Positions 12,483 through 28,100 of a DNA stretch of 64,000 nucleotides are shown piece by piece. Positions within the stretch are counted from its first letter, which is position 1. Every line of letters begins with the position of its first letter. The DNA comes from Corydoras sp. C115. Taxonomy: Eukaryota; Chordata; Actinopteri; Siluriformes; Callichthyidae. The notes under the pieces were generated by a model. The model ran no database searches. It was not told the DNA's origin and was given only the letters and a program-made list of their open reading frames with translations. Location: assembly GCA_019802505.1 (NCBI GenBank), contig JAFMOC010000076.1, forward strand, positions 916,001 through 980,000. Reading direction: 5' to 3'. A program made the translations under genes and the position numbers.

Positions 12483-15400
12483 CAAGGTGAACAGCTGCTA
12501 TTTTCATAGGTTGGAAGAGTACAAGTAGTAAACTGGACCACTCTTGGGACTTTCCTCATGTCTGAAATACCATCTGAGCACTGCAGACTATAGCAATGCC
12601 CAAGGTGCCTGGGTGCACTTCTTCATATGACACTCCCTGCACGATAGGGTCAGTCTGCGGCCCTAGGTTGAGGAACGCTTCCTGTGGGATGAAAGAGCCT
12701 CTGGCTGAATTTAGAGGGGCAAGAAGGTCAGTTGTCACTCTTTGACAGCTTTATTCGTACTTCTTGCTGGTCATAAATTACTTCTTTTATCAACTGCTCC
12801 TTTTTCAGCCCGTATAAGGTTCAAGTACAAAAAAAAGAGTCTTTAAATCAGGAATAGCTAACTGAACAGATCTGTTGCCACAATATGCTTTGTGGATAGA
12901 CTGATTTATTTTTACTTCTTCCTCTCTCAAGCATGACCATGAAGAAATGTGAATACCACACATCTGGCCACAGAAGACCTAAGCTGAGAGTTACAAAATG
13001 CCGCAAATACAAACTTAAAAAAAATACAGTACAGAAAAATCTTATTTTTAACTTGCTATCATTTAGCTTACTTTATATTGTAATGGGACTGTCTAATTGA
13101 CAGGTAATACACACATTATTTTTTATTACATTGTGAGAGAGGGGAAAAAATATTCACATAATTTTATGATTAGCAAAACAAATACTCAAAAACAAAGTTT
13201 AATGTCATAACAATTTTATCATATCTCATCATAGGGTCATTGTCATAGGGTCAAAATCAGATCTGTGGCCTTTATGCCCATGGGAAAATTCCAAATGTAA
13301 TTGCACAAATATTTTGTTAAAATGTTGATTAAAGCGTAGGATTAAATGGGGTGTGAAGTTTCTGGGTTATTAAGAATTAACAGACTGAGTTAATAAATCA
13401 TGTCATATCGCATACTATGGCAGATGCATGCCAGCCTCCTCCACTTTCACTGCAAAAACCCCCGCCGAGCTGTTTTCATTTGTATAAACTACATGTAAAC
13501 CCCCTACACGGGCCTGCTTGCAGATTAATTTTTTTCTTTCTTTCTTTCTTTTTATTTAAGAAACATATAGTTTAAAACAAAAAAATATGTGAGTAGTTTT
13601 GTATTTAGTGTGGAAACAGTGGGATATTGTTTTCAGTAATAAACAGATTTCTTACAATTATAAAGTATTCATGCCCTCAGACCCTAAAGGTAAAATGATG
13701 GTGTTTATTCAGCTCTGCTTAAATGCACGTTTTCAGTGACTTGATATTTCATATTTGTAGTATTATTTAACAAGCAGTCATGGTTGACATAGTTTAATTG
13801 AAGACCACAGTTCAATATTTGTATTCTGAGTCTATTGTTTCCTCCATTAATGACAAAAGCATCTGTAAAAACACTTCCAGGAGGATCTTTATCACAGCAT
13901 GTCATCTAGATTGACCATCTAAGATTCGAACCGGGAATCCCTAGCGCTGAGAGGCAAACGTGCTAACCACTAAGCCACCGTGCCGCCATAAACTAATATA
14001 ATTGAATAATAATTTCAGGGACTTCATTAAGTGAAAGGTTAAAAAAAAGTACTTACTCCGAGTCACTACACCCTCCAGTCTGATGATGTTTGGATGGTCA
14101 AACTGTCCCATGATACTGGCTTCACTTAGGAAATCTCGCCTCTGTGTCTCTGTATATCCTGCCTTTAGTGTCTTGATGGCCACACAGATCTCTTTTTTAG
14201 AAGGTAATTTCAGACGGCCACTGCACACCTCTCCAAATTCACCTGAATGGTCATATTAAGAAAAAATATCTATGTTTTTTAAATCACAAATATATAACTT
14301 GCAAAAAGACCATGGTTGAAGCAGATATTGGAATCTAGAGATTTGTAAGGGTTATGACCTAGCTGTTGATCATAATAATGAAGTACTATTTAACATTAAA
14401 TATTCAGTATATACTGTACAAGTTTTATTAAACAAGAAATCCAAAATAGTGAAAACACAAAGATTAATACCGACATACTATATCTAATATCTAAATGAAA
14501 AAAAAGAATAAAGCACAAATGAAAAGACAGTAAATAAACAGTGGTTTTGGAGGAACTCCAAAAAATAGCATTTTTAGTACTGATCTATATAGCAATAAAT
14601 CATAAGGGTATTATCTTGATATGCGCTCTAGTGTTTAAGACATCAGGAACGCTGAGTGCCTGTGAGAGAACAAGCTATAGAGTGGTGAAAAATAATATCG
14701 CAGCACGGGGTATGTGCCACTTACCCACAGTCCTGTGCTCCATCAGCAGGCACTCTATTAAAGGCATTGAGGCGATGAGGATGAGCACTGGGAAAGATGC
14801 TCTCCCCATCTCAGCATTCACAATCAAACCACACACCTTCAGCTGAGGTGCTAAATGATTTTCATTTACATTACCTGTCATATCGGTTACAAATTCTTTC
14901 TGGGCTTGTGCAGGTAACAATGCATTTCAGTTTTAGAGTTTGAGCAATGACTACATACCTGCACCCACTACTTTGTCGATGGCAATACAGGATGCATCTA
15001 ACTCTTTGGCAAATTCATGCACAGCCTGACTTGGGTCTTCATAGGTGTGGGGATCAACATATGTCCTGATACCTGGCAGCCGCACTGAAAACCACACCAA
15101 AAGAAACAGGTTGGAAAGTTAGTGGGTGTAATTTTATTGACAATGTCTTATGCAAATGTGTGGACTGCCCTGTTGTAGTTCAATTAATTGTTTTGTTATT
15201 TCCTAACTTCTAATAATCAAACATATTCTCTATAGAAAACATCTCTTTTATTTGCTAAATTTCACTTACAAAATTTTTTAAAAAATGTAATCTTTTATTC
15301 AGGTCACATTTATTTATTTTTTTTACATTGTTTAAAAAATAAATAATGTAAAAAAAAAAAATGTGCAGAACTCTTTACAGTATGGCTTTTTTGTCTTAAG

Positions 15401-18400
15401 ATGTCCATATCTCTTTAATAGTAATAATTGATGGTTAGTGTAAAGATGTCTTATTGTCAAAAAGTCAGTGATGTGATCTACTCACAGTGACCATTACCAA
15501 AATGAAGTCTCTTCTTGTCTGGATGTTTAGATTTGCTATAACCACAACACCTGTCAATAAAAATGATAAAAGGTAAAATTAAATGTAAAGATAGATTGTT
15601 GAGTTTTGTTATTTAACACCAGGCTGTAGACCATCTACTTCCTACTGAGTGCAGAAAATCACAGGCAGGAAAAACCTGACCGGTTTGCTATGAGGCAGAA
15701 CAGTATTTTGGGGCTTATAATAAGCCAGATATTTATGCAGACTTTCAGCAGTGCCGTCTGCCAAGATCAGCCCCTCTGTCTAACTTAACACTCTAGTTCC
15801 CACAACTACCATTAAATAAAGCAGAGGGCAGAACAAAAAAAAACATGGTTTAAGCCAAGTAAATCATCAACAATCTTAAATAGAAATGTTACATGTAGTT
15901 TATGATACTTTACATTCACATATTCCGTTAAAAGAAATAAAAGGTGGGTTTGTTTGAAGGAAAAGAGACATTTAAAAAGAGACATTACAGCTACTGTAAA
16001 GTGGTCACTTGACAGACTAACCTGCTAATCACAATGTAGAGCACCACAGTGAGGAGAATGATGGCCACAGAAGAAGCAATGGCTATTAGCATTACCTGGC
16101 TGTTCTCACTGGAAATTGAAAATGCTGAAATAGAGAGTGAAAAACGTACATTATTAATTGTACACAAATAGATATCTGGTGATTTTTCTTAAATTGATCA
16201 TTTTAATGTGTTTATGTAAAGGTGTGACATTAATATCAGAATTAATTTCAAATTTTAATCTAAATGCCATTAATTTGTTCTAAAGTACACTAAACTGATA
16301 AGAAATGTGCTGGGTGATTGTTTTATTGTAAAAAATGGGTAGTTGTGGCCCTAAAATCTGACTAGCTAAGCCATTTGAAGCCATTAAACTGGGTCTTCAA
16401 AAAGTTTCTGTATCTAAAATGTATCTAAAGTTGTATAAAAATTTTGTCAACAAATATATAAATACAAAATCTGTTGTTACTTTTATTAACTCTTAAACCA
16501 TTTTCAGTGCACCGTAATTTTTGAGCCACCATATATACACTTTTTGACATACATTTACAACATATTTACACACCTATGTCTGGCTGGCCTGCACATTCAG
16601 CAAACCCATTTAAAACCCAATTAAATGTTGCTGAATTAGACCAGTAGGAATAATTTATTGTGCTGACTATAAACAGAGATATTTATTGTTTTTTATGCAA
16701 CCCAAACAAATGAAAAACTTATTTTAGTAGCATAGCAGCAATGTTAATATTAATATGAATTAAACACTAGTGTATTTATCATATGCATTGCTTTTGTTGC
16801 CAATATTTATAAAAGCAATAAAAAATGAGTTGGTGCAATACTGTCATCATGTCATGAAGAGACAGTGTTACAGGATCTAAGTGAAACATATATTAGCTAC
16901 TGTACATCAAAGGATTAAAAAAAAAGTATTTCCAAGTTAAAGTGCAATCTGATTGATAAGTACCACAACGCAGGAGAAAATGCTAAATACTCAGGAGAAA
17001 ATGTTGAATGTTAATATTAGCAAGTCTGATTAGGTTGGCTTTAAGTGTTTTTTCCTTTAGTATATATATTATTGAACCATTTATCTTGGTCAAGTGTATA
17101 TATATTAAAAAATGTGAAAAATTAATAAAATTGACCACTGTCATTAAATTTGCCTACATTAATAGAGGAAAACCCTTATGTGATAAGCCAAAAATAGCTT
17201 TACTGTGAGCTAAAGTGATTTATAGCCCAGTAGGTTGACGTGTTACAGATGTGAAATTTTGTGCTTAGCTAAAACTCCCCTCTATATGCCATTCATGCCT
17301 AAGAAGTTTTCTCTGAAAGCACACTTACAACAGTCAACAGGTCTAGTATGACAAATTGCTTTTTGCATAGAGAGCTGTATATAGAGGAAGAAAAATTACA
17401 TACTGTATTAAAAAATCTAAAAATCTAAAAAAGCTATAATTTAAAAAATAATGCCAACATTTATTACATTTACTATGAATATAAACATTACATAATTATA
17501 ATTTGAAACTGACAAAAATTGTGTTGTAATTTCTTTAAATAAGCCATGAAATAAAAAAAGATGTCCCAATACCAAATATATTGCACAGATTAGTACCGGA
17601 AGTTTAATAATGGTATCTCCTCAGATTAGTAGTTTAATAATGGGATACATGATTATATACAAATTATTTTACATTTTCTATTTGCTATGCATGTTAAGGT
17701 CTGGAGATTGAACCAGTTTAGTAACATGGTAAGAAAGAGATTTCTGCTCAGTGTTCAGTAAGAAATACCAAAAAAAATATGTGGTTCTATTTTGAAAAAT
17801 ACTGTGTATACTGTCTTGAACAATAATCAAATATTCTAGATGCAGATGGATTTTTTACTAACAATAACAGTCATCACAAATGTCATGGCCCAATGCTGTG
17901 ATAAAGTGCAATGCAAATGAAATGCTTACAAATATAATGGACAACCAAACATCAGGAAGGAAACACATATTTTATGTGTAATGATAGTCCCTAATTATTC
18001 TGATTTATTTCTATTTTAACCATATTTATTCATGCTTTATGTCATTATTATATTTATTTTCTAACCCTCTTACCCTGATTAAAAATGCCAGACAACATGA
18101 TAATTGTCCACACTTATTCCTATGAAATTCTCAAAGACTATGTACTGTACAAGAGGCAGTAAACTGCAGAACTGATTCTGTGCTTACAGTCTGGGCTGGT
18201 CTCAAACTCAAACTTGCGACTGCTGCCGCCGTAGCCTGCTGCAGTACGGGCTCTAATCTGCAGTAGGTATCTGGTTTCTGGTTTCAGTCCATTCAGAGTC
18301 ACATTTGTGCCCTTGGATCTCAGGATAGTGTAGCTGGTCTCTTGTTCCTGCTTTTGGACATAAAGAAAACATAGTAGAATGAGAGACATACTAATGTAAT

Positions 18401-19050
18401 TGCAGCTGCAATGAAGACAGCAAAGTGGATGCAGTTCAACCCTAATTACAGCAGACTGTCTCCATACAGCATCATTTTCTAGCAGACTATTGGTGTACTT
18501 GTTGGGGGGTGAGTCAGACTCATAGTTAAGTCATTTTCCTGGCCCAAAAATGTGTGTTTATAATCAAGTGCCAGACTGCTATGGACTGTACTAGTTCGAC
18601 TTGATAAATTGCCATATTTATTTTTATGGCTTTTCTAAACATCTCTAAGGTGCAATGATCCTCTTTACCAGGTTAAAAAAACTGCAACAGATTTATGGGA
18701 TGTCTTCGTTTTCCACCCATTGTTTCCAGATGTGTCTGAGATGGAGTAAAGTGAGATCTGTGAAATGAACAGGTTATGGAGCTTTAAGCCATTTACTGTA
18801 AGATATTCATCAAAAAAAGGGTCACCCTCTAAAGGCAAACATGTCGTAGCTTTATGGTGCCACAATGCTTTAGGTGTCAGTCAATAAATTCATTGTAGTT
18901 CAAGCAATCTTTGATCTCACAACTGAGCCAAGATTTGTACAATCACATAGGTCTTATAAGATGCAAAATGTTATGTCAACATTTGAAATAGAAACCCAGT
19001 CCTGTTAAATAACCACATTTAATTAAGTGTAAATGACTGTAGCCAGGTTT

Positions 19051-19130
<80 letters not shown>

Positions 19131-22100
19131 TACACAGCTAAATCCACAAAACTAAACCCACTATAAAGTCCTGGGATTTAGCATTCATGCTTTTTCCTTT
19201 TAACAAGCAGAAAAGACATTGATTTTGTTTCAGCCTTTATATAGATAACATGGCAAAAATATCTCCATACCTGCAAATGGAATGCATCATATTTCACGAC
19301 TCAGTGAACAGTTTAAAACATATTCACTCACAATGTCTGGGAAAGAACTCAATACCCTGCATTGTATTGTATGTGTCTTTGTTTAAGTCATAAATCTTTT
19401 CACAGGTTGTCACTGTTCACTGCTCATGACACCACCCAATACCCTGGAAATCATATACAGGTGTGTGTCTTAAGTGTTTCAGCTAGAAGTAATCTTACCA
19501 TATGTCTCAGCTGTACGCCAGCCACCTCTAGACACTGGAGCTTGATAAGGAGTTCAGTTCTTTTAAGTGTGGAGTTTTTTGGCTCGATTTAATTGCTTGA
19601 CGTGTTCTGCTCTGAAAATCTAAACAGTCCAATCTGGAGATACTGTCTTGGCCCAAATGAAATGAGCAATTGTATAAATATAAAATGTATTATTACAAGC
19701 ATTCTTTCCCCACAATCCCTATGAAATAAACACTCTAATTAAAGAAAACATCTTTGTTTCCTGTTTCACATTAACCATGATTTTTTTAAACACGCAAAAA
19801 TGTGTATTCCATCTAACTCTGTTTTCATTTAGTGTATTAAAAGTCTATTTGGAATAATTATGCAAAGTTAACACCATATGTATGATAATTTAAAATGTGT
19901 TATTATCGTAATTACAATAAATAAATTTAAATAACAATAGTTGACCTTGTCATTTACATTTCTATAAGGGGCATTAAAATTGACCTTTCCTATGGTGTAC
20001 ATTAAAATAAACAATGTGTTTAGAACTATACTGATAATTTTTAATAATAAGAATAAGAATAAACTGAACATTGGTAAACAAAGAGTACTTTTATTAGAAT
20101 ACTGATGTGTGGTATTTCTCTTACTCCAGGTCCCTGTTCTACGTTTGTTTATCTCTTGCAAAGAGAGTACTGTTATTCTCTACCAGCCTGGATCGAGGGC
20201 ACCATAGGTCTCATGCAGGGTATTAATGGCTTTTTCACATGATGGATCCTGTTATGTAGGATTTAGGCAACACAAACCACAATTTTGAAAGCACTGTCAC
20301 ACAAGCATTTATAATTATTACAGCACACAAGGCACAACGGAACTGATTGTGAAAGGAAGATACCATGCCACCCAGGGTAAAACAGGACATGGTCAATTCC
20401 TGAGGCACCAGACTGTACATATGCCAGTAAAATGAGCCCAAAGACAAACTGGCTTTGGTTACAAATAAGGAGATTATGGCCAACCCGCAGATTTTCACAG
20501 GCTAAGATTTTAAGTCTCGGTGATCACAGTGAAAGCCATTTTACAAAAGCTGGTCTTCTGTATAGAGGGCAATGTGGAGGAAGTTTTTTACATCTCCTCA
20601 GCTCTCTTTCTGACTATAGACTGTGGCATTAGCAGAATAGAAAAAAATATTTATGATACACATGGCGTATACACACACATACAAATAAAAACAACTTTGG
20701 ACATTAGGGATTTTTGTACAATCAGCCTCTGTGCTAACATTATTATAAAACAGATCCATGCATTATGCAAATGGACCATCATACATCCAGTAAAAAAATG
20801 TCCTGCATTTATGTTTTTTTTAATAAACATGTTTAACATGTGTAATTTTTACTTCTGGAAATGGTTATAATTTATTGCCAAACGGTCAAAACCAAATGTT
20901 ACTAACCAAAAACACTGATCAGAGAATTCTGAGTTAATTCTATTTTTCATAAGATGAAGAAGAATTTCTTTCTGCAATTTGATAGAATGTATGTATGTGA
21001 TCATTTCTGTGGGAGAATCCTTGCTGAATGGAACTTTAGACTTAAGCTTTTTTTCACACCGTCAGATATTGTGCCATTTTGGGGAAGAATTTAATAGTGT
21101 CAAGGTCCAATTAAGTGCCAAACCAGGAGTCCAGCTTAATGCGGCCTGAGGGACACATTAACCACTTGTTGAAGGAGTAGAAAATATCACAATGCCTGAC
21201 AGAATAAAAGGGCTCTTTTGAATACTGACCTATTGAAGCTTTTGGGATGGCAACAATGATGTGGGGCAACACTGTTAAGCCCACTATCTCATAATAAAAA
21301 AATCAAGGCCGAATCCCTGTTCGCTTCATTAATCGAATCGCAGCAGCAGAACTGGAACCTGTCTCAACTAGGTTATGACAAGGGGTCTGCCATTGCTATT
21401 TTTTCTAAGATCAGTGAGCTTGGGATATTAGTAGCTTTAACGGGTAGAAGGTGTTTAGATTACTGTGCCAGCTGACATTATTATTTAAAGAACCAGAATG
21501 AGAGATTATGATACGTCAATATTATAAGAAATATCAAATAAAATCTTAAACCTAATAATAAAAAAACATCACATAAATAAACTACATCTCTGTTCAAACT
21601 CCGTCCAGAAGCTGTACAAATGAAGTGACCCTTGTTAAGCTCTATAATAACAGCCATAGAGAGACTTGGAGACTTAGTTTAATTGCTATTAGAGTAGAGT
21701 GATCGAAGATTAAACTGCCCCCACCTTCTCATAGTACTTGACCTCGTAGTCCAGAATGATACCATTGGGGCTTTCTGGCTCCAGCCATGATAGTGAGATG
21801 CTGTTCCGGGATGTTCTGTCCTTTTTGATGACTGTGACCGAGGACGGAGCTGCAAGAGAGAAAAAGAGACCGAATGGTTGAGCTGAAAAGAGGATTAGCT
21901 TTTTCCACTCTGGTTTTGAATACATTACATATACGGTTCACAGGAAGTTCAGCAACATTTTGTTCAGCTAGTTGCATCCTGTGAATTGATTCCTGATGAC
22001 CTAACTGTGTTTCTGCTCTAGTGGAGGGCAGTTTCACAAGACAGTTTGGAAAAGACACACTGATGCATCTGTTTATAGTTTGCTTTGTCAGTAAGCAGTT

Positions 22101-25100
22101 AGTATAGCTTTAATAGAAAAGAAGAAGCTACTGTCTGTCCAAGTCTAGGCTACAAGCAAAAACTTTTCAGTGGTCTAATTCTTTTAACAGCAGTATGATT
22201 CGAATATCACCCTCTTGTTCAGCTCTTTGTTCTTTCACATGGTCTCAATATGTGATCGTAATTCAAGTCAGAGTTCAGTCCCTCCTTCCACCTCCTCACT
22301 GGCTCACTTGCTTTCTTTTTCAGTTTTACAGCTCTTTAATTGCAAGGCAGCATGCAAACCATGAAGGTATCATACTGGCCCATGTTTTAATTTTATAAGA
22401 CCACAGGAAAAAAAACATGTTCTTTGAGGGATTTTTGAAGGTTTGTGATAAGGATTACACAGTGTTTATTATTTTTTATTTGATGGACTTTTTAACTGTT
22501 AACAGATGCAGACTTAAAATTCAGAAAATTCAGTAATAGTAAAGTTTGATAGTTAGTAGGCCTGAAAGTAGGCACAAAGACGTCTGTTTTCAGCCTGAAA
22601 CCTGTAAAACCTGTGCAAAGCAGGATGTTTAATATATAATCCTAAATGTACACGTTTTCTACCGATAAGTAGTGGATTAAAGTATTTGTCATTGGGCTTT
22701 TAGAAGTGGCAAGCTGTTTGCCACCACACTGTCAGAAAAAGAGGTACAATAAGAGTCGACACCTGTCCCCTAAGGTTCAGTTGGACCTTTGTTATAACTT
22801 CTTCTGAGAGTGAACAAAGGTAATTTATGACAGAATCTACTTTCATTACACTGCACAGCAATAGCTCCACATAATTTTTAGTAATGACACTAAGTATAAT
22901 TTGGGAAAGTGATCAACTATTTAAAGAAGCCCACTTTAGATTTGTCTATTGAAAACAGACTTTAGGTAGTGATAGTAATAAAAATGTTACAGAATTACCC
23001 CTGTTTCTGCCTATAAACATTTCTATAAAGCAAGCACCAACAAGTTTAAATAGTTGTGATACTGTACATACTTCAGATTAAACACAAGTTGTAATTTTGT
23101 CATCAGCTATGTTACGATTCAATAATGGGTAGGAGGCTAAAGTCTGTCTAAAAACACCCTGTTAAAAACGAGCAGCTCAAATATTTGAAAGCTTTTGAAG
23201 GCCAAGGAGCGAGCACTGTCTTAACATAGAGGGCAAGACATCATGTGCTGACTCCCTTGGGTAGCGCTGCACATCCTAGCTGTGTTTATATGGAACAGGC
23301 TGCAGCAGAACTCCTTCGAGCACTCGTAAATGTGATCTCTTGACAAAAAGTGCAGCTGTAGAGTGGGAGCATTGGACTGGCTATTCTATCTCCTACTTCC
23401 ATTTGCATTTTATAAGACAATAAATACTCTGCTATTTGTCCAAGGTCGAGAGTGTAGAGCTGTGGTGAAAGGGCTCTGACCCCACATGCTGCAGGCTTTT
23501 TAATGGAGCCCAGTAATCAAATTAATTTTTTTTATATCCACTATTTACACGGGTGAGGGGGGGAGACGTTTGCATTCGAAGTTGCTTTGAACTACAGGAA
23601 TCTTAAAGAAATAGGTTAAAAGAATATTCAGCACACAAAACAGCTGCTCACTGTGTCTTCAGAAATAAAATCAATCAAAGTGAAAGTGCGTCTATTACAT
23701 TTACATTAGATTTACATTTAGTCATTTAGCTTTTATTCAAAGTGATTTACAAATAAGAGAACACCACAAGTCAGTAAGTTAAGAAGGAACCAACTTAACT
23801 TCGGTCTTTTCTATTCTTTAAATGTTTAATTGTAGACATTAATTCACTGCCTGCATCATTAAATGTCAAATGTTTTCGAGAAACGTCAGTGTTTAGTAAT
23901 CACTATTTTAATAAATCACAGCTGAGCCAACATTGAATACTTAAACCACAACACTGACTGAATCACAAGGCCAGCACACCATAAAATCCAAGTGAGCAGA
24001 ACTTAATCATACAGTGTTTGTTCAAAAATTTTACTTTATGTGGAAAATGGAGCTATGTTAAGCTACTGATCATAGTACCAATGGTTTTGTCTTTTCAAAC
24101 TAGTAAAACCACATGCCACAGGCATTTACTCATTATTATTAAAAACACATTACTGTTTATGGATCAGGAGTTGATACTGCACAGTTTAAAGATTAGCAAA
24201 GTGTATCTCCAGCCAGGCTCTTCTCAATGACTGTAAAGACTTTTATAAGGTTTAGAGGTTTAAAGTTAACTGCTCCCTATAGTAAAAGGGTGCAAAACTA
24301 TCAATCCTTAGTCTTTGATCTACAGTAGTCCTCGGCTTACTGTTTTATGACAAAAAACTGCAGTGCCTGGGCGCTCAGTTCTAAAGCTTGAGTTAAATAA
24401 TCCACCAGGCCTGCCCCTATCACTTAAAAGACAGTATAGGATTGACAGAAAAGACAGAGGCCAGAGTCCCACAGGGCTCCAGAACATAAATGCTCATAGC
24501 CACAAATGAAACTCTAGTGGAATGGAAGGCAGATGGCTCTGTGTTCTGGTTTTATTGTAACCCAAGGAATCATTCAGATGGCCAGATTGGACTTCAGCAC
24601 CTGCAGACAGATATATGTTCAATGATAGCACAGCAAGGATCAGAAGAGGAGGATCAAAAATAGGATTGCTAAGATATTAAATGCCTGTTTTCTATCCATG
24701 GATGCAATTTGGAGCTTTGCTGCACAGTACTTCCAGGATATTAGATTGTCTTTATGAACATGTTGTTTAGAAACTTTAAAAATCTCAAAAAAGAAAAGAA
24801 GATGAAGAAGAAAAATGTTTCCCTTATTGCAAAATATCAGGCAATACATTTACTGTAAACCAACTTATCCGCTGGCTTTCCATGAACAGCCAGAGTAGTA
24901 GGGGTGGATACTGTGAAGTAAATTACCTGCTTGGTTGGTAGTTATAGTGACTGTTGCATACTGGCGCAGAGTTGGAGCTAGATAGGAAACTCCATTCTGG
25001 GCTTCGATCTCAAAGGTGTAGCTTGTGTGTGCCAAGAGGTCAGCCACAGTCACTGTAGTGTTGGAAAGATTAGAGGCATGGGGCAGGAAACGTACCGCTC

Positions 25101-28100
25101 CTCTGCACGGCTCACATTGTTTGGACCCAGTCAAACAACGCTTACACACTACATTAAACAGGAGGTCCTTCCGGCCGCCTGTGTCTTCGGGCCAGCTCCA
25201 GTCCAGGATCACGGATGTCTCATTGATAATTGAAATCACATTACGAGGGGCAGATGGAGGACCTGACAGATAAGAAAAAGAACAGTTTTACCATCAATAC
25301 AACATTTTAAAATTAATTATTGTGTATTTTATCAGAAATATTAAGGTTTTAAGAGCTTTAGAAAAGATCTTCAGTGGTATTTAAAAGTTTGTTAACCCTT
25401 TAGAATTTTTGCATAAATTTGGGCTGAAAACTTAGACATGATCATTTATATATTGACAGAAAAAGAATACAATATGGGCAAAATTATGTAAACTATTAGA
25501 AATTGCAGATACTTAGAAGATGACATTAGAGTCGGGTGTTTTTAATCAATGACATCACTATAAGGCATGAGTGGGTGCTCTGTTTATTTTTTGGGATTTT
25601 TTATTGTCCTTCAAAATTATTTTATAAGGCTAACTGAAATATCCATTGGCACTTTAAATCCCTAAAAATAGGTAAAGAGAACCATATGTGACAAAAATAT
25701 TAACTATAGTCATTTATTTATTAAGGTAAGTCCAATTTGCAAATCACTAAGTGACAAAAGTATGTGACATTTTGGAGAACACTGAACAGCAATGGTATCC
25801 ATGGTAGGAATGAAAGCATTTAGAAAACATTTAGTGAAAAGCATCAACAACAGTTCTTTAGATAATTTTGATTGTGCCATAATACACTTCCACAAACAGA
25901 CATAAAAAACAACTTCATTCTTAAAACAGAGCACCCACACACACCTGATAGTGATCTCATTGATTAAAAACACTGCCTCTAATTTGACATATTAAGTATC
26001 TGCTAATCAGAATTGTTTACATACTTTTGCCAATATTATATGTTTTGTTAATAAATAAATGATCAAGTCTAAGGTTTCAGTGCAAATTTAAACCAAAATT
26101 CTAAAGGGTTAACGAATTTTTAAGCACCACGGAAGATCGTTCTTAAACCTCCTAAAATACTTTATGACTTTAGAATAGGCGCACATGTTCTCAATAGATT
26201 GCTATCTGAATTTTGGAAATGTTATAAAAAAGGAAGAGGAAGCAAACTGCATCCAGTCCATTTTTTTGATTGCAAAAGCAGGCTGAGTCAATTGCCTAAG
26301 ACTCACTGGTCTTTCCGTATGATCAGGAGAGCAATTTGAAATGAAATCTTAGGATAAGGCAAGGAGCAAGACACCAAATCCATCCAGACCTCAAACAAAC
26401 CTAAATTGCTCCTGGCTCTGCTCTGAAGATGTGCGTAAGTGTGTTGCGGGTTAAGAGGGGATTATGTTTCAAGATAAAACGAAGTGTTTGGTTGTTTGAT
26501 TTGACATGAAGAATTTACAAAGGCCTGGAGCTGCTTGTACCAAGTTCTATCTACTTAACTTTAACTAAGATCTCTTAAAAGTCTCAAATAAAAAATGAAG
26601 AGGGGACTTGATACCGCATTATGAAATAATACATTACTCACTGTCACAAACAAATAAGCTTTAGGATGATTAAAGCCCTGTTTCTACTAAATCAGCATTT
26701 AAGCTTGGTCATTTACCATGAGGGAAACATAATTACTACATAATTAGGTTTAACATTTCTTTCTAATTAAGATATATTAGTTCACATAATGTAAATGAAG
26801 GGCTGAGTTAAGTTTTGCAGAAGACAACTATAAATATGACCAAACCTTCTCTCCTAATGAAAAAAAAGAACAATGAGGAGAATACTTTCAAGCATGAAGG
26901 TATGAGATACAATAGATAAAAGCAATCTTGGATTCTTACAGGTAGTAGAAATATGAAATTCTGTTAATATCTTTGCCAGAGGAGGACATCCTTTGATCTA
27001 GATTTATAATAGAAATCACAGTGTGCCATTTAACGTTAACAGAGTGCTTCGCCTGCCAGCAGGAGGATGTGAGCTGTGCCGGAGAAGCCATCTCTTACAC
27101 AAACACACACACAGACACACACACACACACACACATGCACATGTGCACGCACACACACATTCTAATAACTTGCTCAGCTCACTGCTTACAGAGGTGTGAA
27201 TATAGCATTTAGAAGAAGCAGTGCTTCTATAACCCTTACCCAACTTATTCTGGGTTCTAGGCCAAGGCTCATGAAGGTATGACATATCACTGGTGTATCA
27301 GTGATGCTGGGAAGTTGTAAATGGCTTACCTGGTACTGATAAATGTTTCCGATATACAACATTTATTCTTTACTACTGCAGACATTTTTCTGACATTGAG
27401 AATTTACACCATTGAAAATACAAGCTTTATGGGCTCATAAAAACGACATAGGCAAAACTAAACAGATCCTTTTTTTATAAACCAAAAAGCAGACAGGAAT
27501 ATGTTTGCCTTTCATGATTTGCTGTTCATATGTACATATCCTTTATATAATTCAACACAAATATACAGCAGTAATTTATAATTTTATATAGCAATATATG
27601 ATGAAAATCAACTATCAACATCATCAAACGACTTGCTTCTAAAAACTTTTTGATTCCATCTATGCATCTTAGAGAATTCTGTTTAAATAAACAGAACAGT
27701 TTGGGGCCCATGATGTCAGAATACACTGAAATTGTATTATCAACATTTTTTAGCCATGTAAAAGATGAGAGTTAAAACCATGTCTGAACAAGAACTGGCT
27801 GTAAAGACTCGACTGAACACAAGGCCTCAAATTGCGTTTGACATTGAAAATAAATACAACATGTTTATGCACGGTATGACCTAATATGAATAGTTTGGAT
27901 GTAATACAAGACAGACAATTCAACACTTGGTTACAGAAATCATGATTGCTTCCACAGTTATATGTGATTTAAATTAGCATTGATATCAATGTCATGATTT
28001 ATGGATAATGTGTTTTGGAATGCATGGCAGTGGCTGTGTACATCTGTATACCATCTGCATGCTTGTCTATAAAACAAAATGGTTAGCACTCACCATGGTG

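Larger units (their letters stand above)
12314..14056 (-). other. epha3 intron 11
   Basis: 1.7 kb holding the (TA)35 tract next to exon 12 and the SINE head fragment at 13.92-13.99 kb. The remainder is AT-rich with no recognised feature. Confidence 0.7.

Noticed and set aside
13924..13987. tRNA gene suggested by intact A and B boxes
   Set aside because: The sequence matches the head of the SINE family exactly where the other copies do, and it does not continue into a tRNA acceptor stem or terminator.
17228..17272. Similarity between GCCCAGTAGGT-containing stretches at 17.23 and 46.82 kb
   Set aside because: About 40 bp of weak similarity with gaps; not enough to define a repeat family.
20520..20870. 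116-codon plus-strand frame in intron 6
   Set aside because: Overlaps other frames on both strands and resembles no protein I know.
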